A stretch of 44,011 nucleotides of DNA, taken from positions 24,698 through 68,708 of the forward strand of contig JAHDEE010000009.1 in assembly GCA_020629005.1 (NCBI GenBank), read 5' to 3'. The notes below the pieces were generated by a model. It was not told the DNA's origin. It worked only from the letters and a program-made list of their open reading frames with translations, and made no database searches. Shown here piece by piece: positions 25,201 through 28,216 of this stretch (the first letter of the stretch is position 1; each line of letters begins with the position of its first letter). This DNA comes from Chitinophagales bacterium. GTDB taxonomy: Bacteria; Bacteroidota; Bacteroidia; Chitinophagales; UBA2359. A program made the translations under genes and the position numbers.

Positions 25201-27082
25201 TTGATGAAGGCGGCGGAGAAAAGCTTGATAACACCGCACCCGCCACATCAGCCCAAGGTCCAGTAGGAGAGGGTGCCTCCTGCCACTGGTAACTGGCTTC
25301 TACAGGTACCTGACTTGTGGCTACCCCATTTACAAAAAGTTGAGGTAGGGCGTCAGAAGAGGCTGTCACTTCATCTGCTTCCACGATTCCCACCAGTCCT
25401 AATTGACAAACGGTTTGACTAGCTGGACTTACCAAACCAGTGCCTAGATCATAATTGTTGCCACAGAGTTCCAAAGAAGTATAGATAATATCCGTTGTAT
25501 TGCCGCTAGCAGCATTATAGCTGGTTGAGTTTGTTACTGGAAAAGCAAATGAGCGGGTTGAACCAGCAACAAGAGCATTTCCGTTTTCTACCAATAGCGT
25601 ATTAGCCTGTTCAGCTCCTTCACCGCCAAGATATGTCGAGTATTCGATGTTTCCCATCGGATCCATCTTTGTATATACCATGTCAATACTTCCACTCTGA
25701 TAACTTCCGTTGGTTACCAGGTAATCTGATGCAGAGGATGTTCCCAGAATGTGAACCACTCCTGAATCCACCTGAATGCCATGCGCATTTTCGCTTGCTG
25801 AGCCTCCAAGATAAGTTGCAAACACTATGTTGGCATTAGAATTCATATGCACATATAGCATATCCTCATCTCCAGATATTGTCGAACCATTTGTTACGGG
25901 AGCGTCGGAAGATTCTGTAGTAATCAATATATAAGCTTCGCCATCCACTATATCCATCGGCTGCTTGCCCGCATCGTCCTCCGCTCCAGGAGTGTGAATG
26001 CTTCCGGAAGCAGCGATGCTACCCGCAGCATCAAGCTGTACATATACGTAGTCACTATCACCATCAACGAGAGTACCATTGGTAATCGGAAAATCTGTTG
26101 AACTGGTCAACACCAAAAGGTGAGCAATTCCATTTTCTACTTCTAAAGCAATGTTGCTATCTTCTCCTCCTGTACCACCCAAATAGCTAAGGAAATTAAT
26201 ATTTGTATTGGCATCCAAACTCATGACAAAGCTGTCACTGGCGCCTGAAAATGAACTAGCGCCTGTAGTAGGTAGATCAGAGGAATTAGTCGTACCGGAG
26301 ATGTATAGCAACCCCGAATCTAGCACTAGTTGATCGGCACGATCAGTGCCTGAACCTCCCAGATATCCAGCATGCTGAAGTGTGGCACCTGTAGAATAGT
26401 TCAAATAGAGCAGATCTGATGCTCCTGACAATGCCGAACCATCTGTGACCAAGGCATCAGACGAAGAAGTGTTGACAATGATGTGTGCATCCGAGCCATC
26501 CGACTCCACAAATACTTTACTTTCGTCACCGGTTCCACCAATTAAAGTGGAATACAAAACATTTCCGGCCAAATCTGTTTGAACGTAAAAAGCGTCACGC
26601 GCTCCTGAAAAACTAGTACCGTCCGTGGTGGGAAAATCCGGCGAACTTGTCGTTCCCACCAAGTGTACTATCCCATTCGTAATGCTCATGTCTCTGATAA
26701 TTTCTTGACCAGAGCCGCCAATCAAGGTCGACGAAACGATATTTCCGTCAGCATCAAAACGAACAAGAAAACCATCCGAATCTCCAGCGTAGATGGCCGA
26801 AGTCGTTACCGGAAAGTCCGCCGACCCTGTCGATCCAAACATATAGGTTTCGCCATTGTAACTTGCCATACAATTTGGACCTTCATATGATTCCCCTCCC
26901 TGAATGACCGAGGTCTCAATATAAGTCTGTGCCTGTGTGGCAATAGATAGAACGAATAAGCAGAATACTAAAAAGAGAAGTTTATTGGTACTCCCAAAAC
27001 CAGTCCTGCGCCACGTGTGAGGTATAGGCACAGCGCTTCCGAAGTACGCCTGCAGCGTTCTCATAACATTGTGTGATTTCAT
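7265..27082 (-). CDS. Giant T9SS-secreted SBBP / PKD / DUF11 / SdrD B-like / Ig-like surface protein
   Basis: This is the only complete gene in the window, about 6605 residues from the ATG at 27082. In-frame alternatives are a GTG at 27118 and an ATG at 27064. A signal peptide follows a long basic n-region: NKLLFLVFCLFVLSIATQA|Q. In residues counted from 27118: eight SBBP-type propeller repeats (65-560); PKD/Ig-like domains (565-1680); four DUF11 units (1684-2355); SdrD B-like domain (2520-2640); ten Ig-like domains (2650-3440); eighteen DUF11 units (3441-6350); a C-terminal beta-domain (WITASEVNSAYYTL); and a type A T9SS sorting domain ending GVYFLML...IEKVIKQ. Family knowledge: such proteins cross the outer membrane through T9SS and are usually anchored at the cell surface. 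Strong terminators on both sides suggest its own transcript. An adhesin or fibre role is inferred; the ligand is unknown. Confidence 0.96.
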   Translation of the reverse strand: MKSHNVMRTLQAYFGSAVPIPHTWRRTGFGSTNKLLFLVFCLFVLSIATQAQTYIETSVIQGGESYEGPNCMASYNGETYMFGSTGSADFPVTTSAIYAGDSDGFLVRFDADGNIVSSTLIGGSGQEIIRDMSITNGIVHLVGTTSSPDFPTTDGTSFSGARDAFYVQTDLAGNVLYSTLIGGTGDESKVFVESDGSDAHIIVNTSSSDALVTDGSALSGASDLLYLNYSTGATLQHAGYLGGSGTDRADQLVLDSGLLYISGTTNSSDLPTTGASSFSGASDSFVMSLDANTNINFLSYLGGTGGEDSNIALEVENGIAHLLVLTSSTDFPITNGTLVDGDSDYVYVQLDAAGSIAASGSIHTPGAEDDAGKQPMDIVDGEAYILITTESSDAPVTNGSTISGDEDMLYVHMNSNANIVFATYLGGSASENAHGIQVDSGVVHILGTSSASDYLVTNGSYQSGSIDMVYTKMDPMGNIEYSTYLGGEGAEQANTLLVENGNALVAGSTRSFAFPVTNSTSYNAASGNTTDIIYTSLELCGNNYDLGTGLVSPASQTVCQLGLVGIVEADEVTASSDALPQLFVNGVATSQVPVEASYQWQEAPSPTGPWADVAGAVLSSFSPPPSSTDAYYRRVATNSKCCGGGIVATSEVTAVLVTEDIAPEADAGGVFNTCPGTAVTLGGVSTAIGGTAPYTYEWDYGAANVANPTVTPTENTIYTVTVTDANGCQQIDQALVNTYIADAGVASNNCAGDPVQIGASPIPGVSGVQYSWSPVTGLSCSDCAQPMANPGSSTTYTLTLTIPVTGGGTCQTTDTVEVNPIPAPSTTEFAGPDVVICLGDTAPIGTGADPGFTYTWAPGNYLPANTQAVATFTPGSLEMPSPNPITYFLTARNESCTYVDQMEAAVIEARAGEDGCGPRIIGEPDRTPDIDETYTWVLLSGPGNFTGVTNQPQVPVSGSDSEPSVYQLTVSYNGHSCVDEVIVPPCGCSVGIEFTAPFGCPDFGLNNGQVALTATPADNSVPDASQLNFTWSPAEGLSATTGQTVYLTDDVERTYTVTMSSPHNSSFNCSSSIEVNPPAWSLPVFTSEDQSTCSGEPVQIGDAPVAGYSYEWSGQVLSNNTVSNPIATATSTTEYTVLVTDILSGCTVRDTTIVEILNTQADAGEDHLVCDNGIIQLGGSPAAPNTSYSWTPSNANWQNGSNEFDAEPEALVAISTTFILTATDDILGCATQDTVEVVVADPVPAFELPELNYCPSSGPLTIGEEVPQGLTYNWVPASLLDDATARSPQVLNPPSTPTTFILNVNNAAGCASIVTQTIVPANEAPEPGTNVVMCLGEVAALGSSANPTGAGISYSWSPATGLDNPISPNPNFEPTETGAYTFTLSKTEDGCTSTASINVTVNELSLPALSSTTVCEGSCVQIGTEAQFGVEYFWSPTTGLNDANASIVTACVSETTTYTLTAVGANGCIASREVTVGVNPVPAPEVTVPMLEACLGDTGLTLDPQITPTGNYSFVWGPNDGTLSDIYSSNPTIYLTGIGTKSYELLVTDLETGCSTSAVAEVQVELCQPCSVVITNVTVGTCNYNDPNSESLVDVEVIWAEAPEGETLEVSIGSSVVTIDPTTTSSPANVQFLVSADASVANPISAEFTGGTCGDSDFFNAPPDCEPEHIFDLALSKVIDLDATPGPFAPGSLVTFEIEVLNQGTVDATEIQISDYIPSGLGLNDANWTASSGVATLNTPITSLAAGGSTTVAISFIIDSNFSGTNLVNEAEISAASNDFGLPDIDSTADANSGNDAGGNPESPSDNSVDGDGTGVADDSIAATDEDDADPALVQVSQVFDLALTKVLDVTATPGPFAPGTAVTFEIEVYNQGSLAASNITISDYIPSGLILNDSAWSAVGSVASLNSPIASLAPGASIKLSVSFTIDSGFTGSSIVNVAEISSGENVLGLDDVDSAPDTDMSNDAGGAVGTLSDNSINGNGTGTPEDTNAATDEDDADPVEIPVLQTFDLALIKQIDTSLSPGPYLPGSSLSFLIDITNQGTLNATDIQISDYIPAGLILNDSQWSATAGIATLNTPIASLAAGASTQVSITFTIDSNYQGSTLVNTAEISEASNEAGLPDIDSQADANPNNDAGGSPEGASDNVTVGDGTGVPNDNEPLSDEDDADPALVNVQQEFDLALTKVLDTASTPGPFSPGDAVTFLITVYNQGSLDATMVQVSDYTPTSLTLNDAAWSSVAGIAMLNEPISSIPVGGSTTVSISYIIDATAPNGSMVNVAEISAAENALGKSDKDSVPDATNGNDAGGDPLADSDNEVDGDGTGIPGGSVGITDEDDADPELIEIFDCSFDFGTAPLQLCSGDCISLPIDIADADLSSAEIIWLPETNLDLSDPANAIYCGLENATYTVSVTLSNGCSASSSIELEVLSTPPVSISGETSVCASGSPITITATAGYQNYQWFLENPNGDDPLLQTGNSEVYSVTAQGNYYVVVDDGGACPGTSTAWTVTEDPCYACLGDNTWIDCNSNGLLEDGETMLGGVQVSLYNATGDFIGSEITNASGYYLFDDILPNDSYYLIFSAPTGLTISTSAGLLGDADNNDADANGQTALISLSDNECNYDVDAGFYPGELPGIDESNFPVICEGDQLELCVTENWPSYQWYQAVDPLSPDPVNDQLMAGETMRCYEPTETGSYYAMTGSAFCDVITPTVDVIVNPLPEASINLVGAAEFCESDFVTLQASPGGADNYDFLLNGSTLVQTGVNDSYVATEAGDYSVIVTDANGCSANSPEVAITVNANPEPGFTLDGPSTFCEPGDIRVTVDPGYDNYDWYLDGVLVQSGTTDFYDISATALVTVEVTDGLGCIGFMEEIEVNVLPQPEPFIYPNGPSTFCEGEEVLLSIIGAYSMYQWYLDGVAIPGAIASIYTASEAGNYTVFVDDLNGCSGTTAPFPITVNAGPSPMITAPLGLQVCEDSVPLFLEANAGFDDYKWYYNGVLLVQSAASNVYEANLAGVYTVEVLDANGCSGTSTAVQVQIDPLPVVDIDVTESAICEGESTQLLAAGGGTYNWIPNDGTLSCANCANPVANPLTTTYYTVEVVDVNGCVNLAQKLITVYPAPKPGIAIEAAEICEGESTLIEATPGFVSYEFYLDGIIVQSGALNELTATQAGDYSVLVSSEEDCEGLSDIVSLTINPLPNPVLGAASANPVCVGSSVHLEVTAGYESYQWFVDGELIPLETSNQLEAEKAGIYTVSVLDTESCAATSNTIEVEVNEKPEPQILVQGSSSVCPGEEVVLNVSGGFLSIQWYLDGNMLIGENSPVLLATVPGDYTAEVVSADGCAGLSEMVNVTNEQTVIPQVLIDGENPVCEGETVNLSLNGTDYYQVTWYLDGIEVQSGFQANLETAVPGNYWAVVEDNSGCTANTASIELETKSCDFDLALQKTLAPTQSENVATGEAVDFAITLINQGDIDAYDIEIVDYIPTGFVLTDSDWQSIGGNATYQLPFLAAGSSSTIEITLTVTTASEAGALINFAEISSAAAEDGTIGNDIDSTPDQDDSNDAGGNPGTGSDDSISGDGTGISGDSSGTGDEDDHDPAEVNVEIFDLALVKTLALGQQSTVSGSEAVTFTIEIFNQGNVAASNISIVDYIPTGLILNDTNWNMSGNYATTTIPGPLASGDTETVDITFSIDPDFAGGTIVNFAEIADARDSEGNIVSDVDSDMDSNDTNDAGGAPDSAADDSIDGDGSGTPGDTGDVGDEDDHDPALINVKVFDLALAKTLASGQSANVLPGQIVTYTIQIINQGSVPATNVEIIDYLPAGMSLADADWTEQGNTASTVIPGPIAPFGGYAAVDISVRIDEGVTAGDLVNFAEIANAQDDEGNTAIDKDSTPDSNPDNDAGGAPDSPADNETEGNGTGEIAGADDAGDEDDHDPELVTLDPVFDLALVKRLATGQPSIVSSGDEVTFSISVTNQGNITAMNVEVTDYIPSGMQLNDPDWTAVGSNASILLPGPIMPGETLSVDISLTALSVGELVNVAEISAAQDEEGNQATDIDSTADSDSSNDGGGSVGSPSDNSLDGNATGAPGDTSPTTDEDDSDPAMVTVGEQFDLALSKTLAEGQAQSVNLGDQVTYTITVYNQGNVDAYNIELIDYLPQGLVLSDSNWTSTGQVATTVLAGPIAAGSSASVDITVTVIATSGTLVNYAEITDAENANGDHPEDIDSTPDAIDGNDAGGDPTTSTNDETNGNGTGEPGGSDPLTDEDDHDPEIVIVSEVFDLALIKQLASGQSATVNPGDDVDFVISIQNQGNIDAHNVVIIDYIPEGFSLNDSDWTIAGEHAMITIPGPIAAGATANVEITLTAGAEAGTAVNVAEIVSAEDDQGGNPIDEDSTPDTDPNNDAGGAVDTTADDATGGDGTGAPGSDDPVGDEDDSDPASVTINSNEVFDLALIKTLAPEQSADLQAGDEVSFSITVYNQGSIDAYDVQIVDYIPEGLQLADGDWTLTGDNAYTVIPGPLMAGLSTTVEITFIITGSSEHMVNIAEIADAKDENGNDIQDVDSNADNIPDNDAGGQPDGTTDDEVNGNGQGSPNEDNPMTDEDDSDPETLTLQGFDLALIKQLADGQTPIVAAGDEVTFTITIYNQGTEQVQNVELIDYLPTGMSLNDQDWNAQGNTATITIPGPIAPDTSANVDITVVVSGEAGTLTNIAEIMDFEDEFGNHPPDQDSNPNANPQDDGPVSDDVTDSSNNDEDDHDPATVTISEQEVFDLALIKTLAAAQDPTVATGEQVEFAITIYNQGTVDAYNVEIVDYIPQGLQVDDPAWSVLGTTATYNIPGPITAGGSETIFINMTVTGTSDNMLNVAEIASAEDQNGAQPLDVDSTPDTDMNNDAGGDPNGNSDDAIDGNGGGQPGGDDPLTDEDDSDPAIVQLDNFDLALTKTLAAGQSTTVMVGDLVEYDITVYNQGTVAAYEIEIIDYIPTGLQLQDSNWFSADGSTATATIAGPVAAGQSHTISVTMLVVSGQGGLSNVAEIADAQDEFGSHPDDKDSTADSDPSNDAGGNPDDETNDAIDGDGTGLPDDGHPAGDEDDSDPEQIFIQEDFDLALLKSLAAEQSANVKTGDEVTFVITVYNQGTVIATNVEIVDYIPAGLSLIDPDWTEANGMANYTLTGPIPAGGSGIVPITFLVTGTSGSITNQAEIADAQDENGNHPEDLDSDADTDPNNDAPQTDGVIDGSNDDEDDSDPETIVISDDQFDLAMIKQLHGAQNPSAAPGDLVTYTITVYNQGSIDAYNIEISDYIPMGMSLADPDWTLEGDLAVKTIPGPIIAGSQTTMDVTMRIDDDFLGSTIVNFAEISSAEDPQGNPATDADSSPDTKPDNDAGGTADSESDDSVDGDGTGNPDDTNPETDEDDSDPASIEVERFDLALTKTLANGQAASVQTGDQVTYLITVYNQGTVSAYNIDLIDYVPEGLTLTDNDWEALITGHAVTTIPGPLAAGDSAAIPVTFTVTATEGVITNLAEITNAEDQDGNPHTDLDSSPDNIPDNDAGGNPDADSNDEIDGDGTGTPGAEDSATDEDDSDPETITVIDESFDLALIKQLAPNQQATVAAGDAITFSITVLNQGSIDAYNIQVVDYIPQGLMLADTDWSMENGQAITSIPGPLPAGASTSIDITFLVMEEASGTIVNTAEITDAEDEDGQNPSDEDSTPDSNPDNDAGGSPETNDTVDGDGTGTPGGDDPATDEDDSDHETFTVEEEPNEDNFDLALIKKLAANQAPVVQPGDQITFSIQVFNQGSTDAYNVEIIDYIPEGLMLADTDWSMANGNAVTSIEGPIVAGSSAELNITFIVMPGSTGTRLNLAEISDAQDENGDHPTDEDSTPDSNPDNDAGGSPDTDDVVDGDGTGTPGGDDPATDEDDSDHEEFTVTDEDVFDLALIKGLEDGQSALVAPGEEITYTITVYNQGTMPAYNVQVIDYLPLAFDMIDSDWALVEGNAVTIIPGPIQPGGAAMVPITLLVNEIAIQGNLRNIAEITNATDVDGNPQPDIDSTPDDDIGNDGDVKDDTIDGSDNDEDDHDSETVEVVKEIADVSLTKTVNNQQPANGEQIVYTITVNNHGPSAASGIVVNDLLPQGVQFLTASSADYDRETGDWRVGLLQDGQSASLDITALVTAYTGTIYNQAEVTETDQIDPDSTPDNMHPDPEFPDTEDDEDSVPFTVQEDEIPYVDLTLTKLVSNTTPSPEDLIIYSITVTNEGTATATGVIASDPLPAGLEYAGASNSNYDPSTGDWYIGELPAGESVTLDILVEVQASEGNIINHAQVIDTDQEDIDSTPDNGSPTDAPENREDDEDIAIISLSDCPLAVNYEVLCDTEGEFYTVIVALSEMADVSGDYTATNSEGFVLGPNPSGTPFNFTVIAADGCTHTVSETPAECIKLAVDLITFEGQIMAQGNLLSWITASEVNSAYYTLSRSQDGVNFTPIHQKQAQGNSNSELRYEFHDPYTLAGTVYYSLSETDLDGTTQHLGIISLSREAESRDLITLSPQPANDWMDVAFNYDIEELINVKLYDASGKLIFFKSCEAIVGTNSFRIDMSHFSQGVYFLMLGDGDQAIIEKVIKQ
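7268..7520 (-). other. T9SS type A sorting domain of middle gene
   Basis: The last 80 or so residues read ITLSPQPANDWMDV, then KLYDASGKLIF, IDMSHFSQGVYFLML and IEKVIKQ. This is the standard Por-secretion-tail pattern (SPxPA...D, LYD..G..., GVYF) that directs export through T9SS and, in studied species, cleavage and attachment to surface lipopolysaccharide. The right gene ends with a close copy. Confidence 0.92.
8060..16792 (-). repeat. DUF11 array B of middle gene, eighteen units
   Basis: Units begin near 16792, 16291, 15787, 15277, 14779, 14278, 13771, 13273, 12811, 12313, 11809, 11350, 10846, 10339, 9826, 9322, 8857 and 8443. Sixteen are of the FDLALxKxLAxGQ type, about 150-170 residues including an Asp-rich linker. 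The last two (DVSLTKTV, VDLTLTKLV) are a different, shorter DUF11 class with GVVVND/GVIASD and YD..TGDW motifs and seem to cap the array. Units starting at 10339 and 9826 are close relatives of each other. Confidence 0.9.
16800..19176 (-). repeat. Ten Ig-like domains of middle gene
   Basis: Ten domains of about 80 residues begin with motifs such as VICEGD, EFCESD, TFCEPGD, TFCEGEE, QVCEDS, AICEGES, EICEGES, PVCVGSS, SVCPGEE and PVCEGET, with a WY strand in most and DxxGC near the end. The paired Cys suggest disulfide-stabilised Ig/PKD-like folds. The sixth carries LSCANC, a CxxC inside the domain. Order and length equal those in the other two genes. Confidence 0.85.
19205..19550 (-). other. 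SdrD B-like domain of middle gene
   Basis: ACLGDNTWIDCNSNG, LEDGETMLGGVQVSLY and GYYLFDDIL are diagnostic of the SdrD B-like domain. It separates the first DUF11 block and a short Ig-like stretch from the ten-domain Ig block. Confidence 0.85.
20060..22072 (-). repeat. DUF11 array A of middle gene, four units
   Basis: Units begin near 22072, 21565, 21058 and 20551, an exact 507-nt period. They form a distinct subclass with a TPGPF/SPGPY insertion after the first strand, ending with linkers that always read DEDDADP. The subclass is absent from array B. Confidence 0.9.
22080..25440 (-). repeat. PKD/Ig-like domain block of middle gene
   Basis: About eleven domains have C-x-G starts and YxWSP or YxWxP strands (for example NTCPGTAV, NNCAGDPVQIG, STCSGEPVQIG, VMCLGEVAALG), typical of PKD-like repeats in Bacteroidota adhesins. 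One carries LSCSDC. The block ends with a Cys-rich element, CQPCSVVITNV...GTC, which the right gene shares. Confidence 0.78.
25480..26926 (-). repeat. Eight SBBP-type beta-propeller repeats of middle gene
   Basis: Eight repeats of about 62 residues have the core YLGG or LIGG, then a VENG/VDSG turn, a GTT/S.SDFPVTNG strand, and SG..D..YV..D..GNI. This is the SBBP (beta-propeller) pattern that is frequent at the N-terminus of secreted Bacteroidota proteins. It is the first mature domain and the likely binding head (inference). Whether the right gene has one cannot be seen. Confidence 0.82.
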
Positions 27083-27381
27083 GATTAGATGGCCTGCCCA
27101 ATGCAAACTCCCTGCCACACATTGTTACGCAGTTAAACAATTCTTAACTTGTTATTCCTTTCGCTATATTTCAGTGGGTTCGTATGTAATATTGCTGCTT
27201 GGCATAATGCCTAAACGCTGCAAATATCCCGACTCAGAGCTCCACCGCCAAGACTGATTTCGCAAGCAAACAATTCGTCCAAAAACTAGTACAAATGGAC
27301 TTCGAAAATTTGACTTCTTATCTAAGGCATCAATAGTCCTATAATGTATATGGATGAGTCTTCAATTTAGATAGTAATTAT
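27083..27381. other. Upstream region of middle gene, no gene seen
   Basis: This AT-leaning stretch lies immediately upstream of the middle gene. Bacteroidota often lack Shine-Dalgarno sequences, and none is visible before the ATG at 27082. No clear TAnnTTTG promoter element was found; a near-match (TAGTTTTTG on the minus strand, around 27280) has one extra base. Short open frames here have no support. Confidence 0.5.
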
Positions 27382-27554
27382 TTTGGAGCGAAACTTAGTC
27401 GTACGCTCGGGCGGGCTACGCGTGCTCCGCTTTATTCACCACCCTGTCAGCTGCTTCTGCTCGCTTGCAGTAGTCTCGGCTTGAGGCCGAGCCTCCTGCA
27501 AGCGGCATCCGCCACGCTTCCAGGGCGGCTCATATCGCTGCGCCCCCGGCTATT
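27382..27554 (+). repeat. GC-rich intergenic repeat element, copy B
   Basis: The 173-nt stretch begins TTTGGAGCGAAAC, then CGTAC, and ends CCCCCGGCTATT. The same ends at nearly the same spacing occur inverted at 6935-7112. Its middle is a two-part hairpin at 27462-27504: CGCTTGCAG / CTGCAAGCG outside and CTCGGC / GCCGAG inside, with symmetrical internal loops. Its GC content is much higher than the flanks. It may be a structured non-coding repeat; no protein is evident. Confidence 0.45.
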
Positions 27555-27982
27555 TGGCAAGTGCAGTGGCACGCTCACAAAAAAAGATGCACAATATTTA
27601 TGGAATTTGCCTCATAGAGTACTCTTATTTGTAGCCACTCCAAATTAGGTGTGTGCAGATCCTAGTGCTTATCTAAGAGCTGTACGCGCAAGTAATGGTC
27701 CATTGGGGTCCTCTGTTGGCACTCGAGAGTGAGTGAAAACCCGCATAGGAGTCTTCAATTGTCGCTGGTCAAAGTGCCCGTTGAAGGCGAACCACGAAGT
27801 GAGGCACACTCAATACTCAAGTCACTGACTATCAACCGTTTTGAATATCAGCAATGGGCTCTTCCGACTGCGCTCGGAAGTGAGTAAAAGCCAATGGGAC
27901 TTTTCGGCCAGGCCTGCAATTTGTATGCCCTCGCACTGGAGTATTATTCCTGGTTCTGCGGTGGTGTGTTGTATCTAAATAG
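27555..27982. other. Intergenic stretch, no gene seen
   Basis: No convincing coding sequence. The only structure noted is a 7-bp-arm palindrome, CTTCCGA (27861-27867) and TCGGAAG (27874-27880) with a six-base loop. It is bracketed by the direct repeat CAATGGG at 27852-27858 and 27892-27898. The stretch may be remnants of mobile or repeat sequence. Confidence 0.5.
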
Positions 27983-28117
27983 CCCTGATTGCAGAGGAAA
28001 TAGTGGTGCTGCAAAGGTACTGAGCGCCACGCTGCCATGGGCTGCTCCTCAAGAGCAGCCCATGGCAGCGCGGCAGCGAAGACCTGCGCAGTGCCACTAT
28101 TGGAACGGAAAGCAGGG
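27983..28117. repeat. Long imperfect inverted repeat with perfect 18-bp core
   Basis: The core CGCTGCCATGGGCTGCTC (28030-28047) is perfectly complementary to 28053-28070 with a five-base loop CTCAA. Outward, similarity continues imperfectly to about 65 nt per arm (CCCTG at 27983 against CAGGG ending 28117, and AATAGTGG on the left matching its complement on the right). It resembles a miniature inverted-repeat or REP-like element. It sits just downstream of the right-gene terminator, which makes it non-coding. Confidence 0.65.
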
Positions 28118-28158
28118 AGCCCCATTACGCGCTGGAGCAGCGCTGCGCTACAAATCAC

Positions 28159-28192
28159 AAAAAGGGCCCTCATTCCAATTAATGAGGACCCT
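28159..28192 (-). terminator. Rho-independent terminator of right gene
   Basis: On the minus strand the 12-bp stem AGGGTCCTCATT / AATGAGGGCCCT, with one G.U pair and a six-base loop, is followed by TTTTT. It begins 25 nt after the stop codon at 28217-28219. This is a standard intrinsic terminator and separates the transcripts of the right and middle genes. Confidence 0.85.
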
Positions 28193-28216
28193 TGTAATTT
28201 CAGTTCATGCCTTGAT

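Noticed and set aside
27382-28117. Insertion sequence in the intergenic region
   Set aside because: No transposase frame and no clear target-site duplication; only non-coding repeats are seen.
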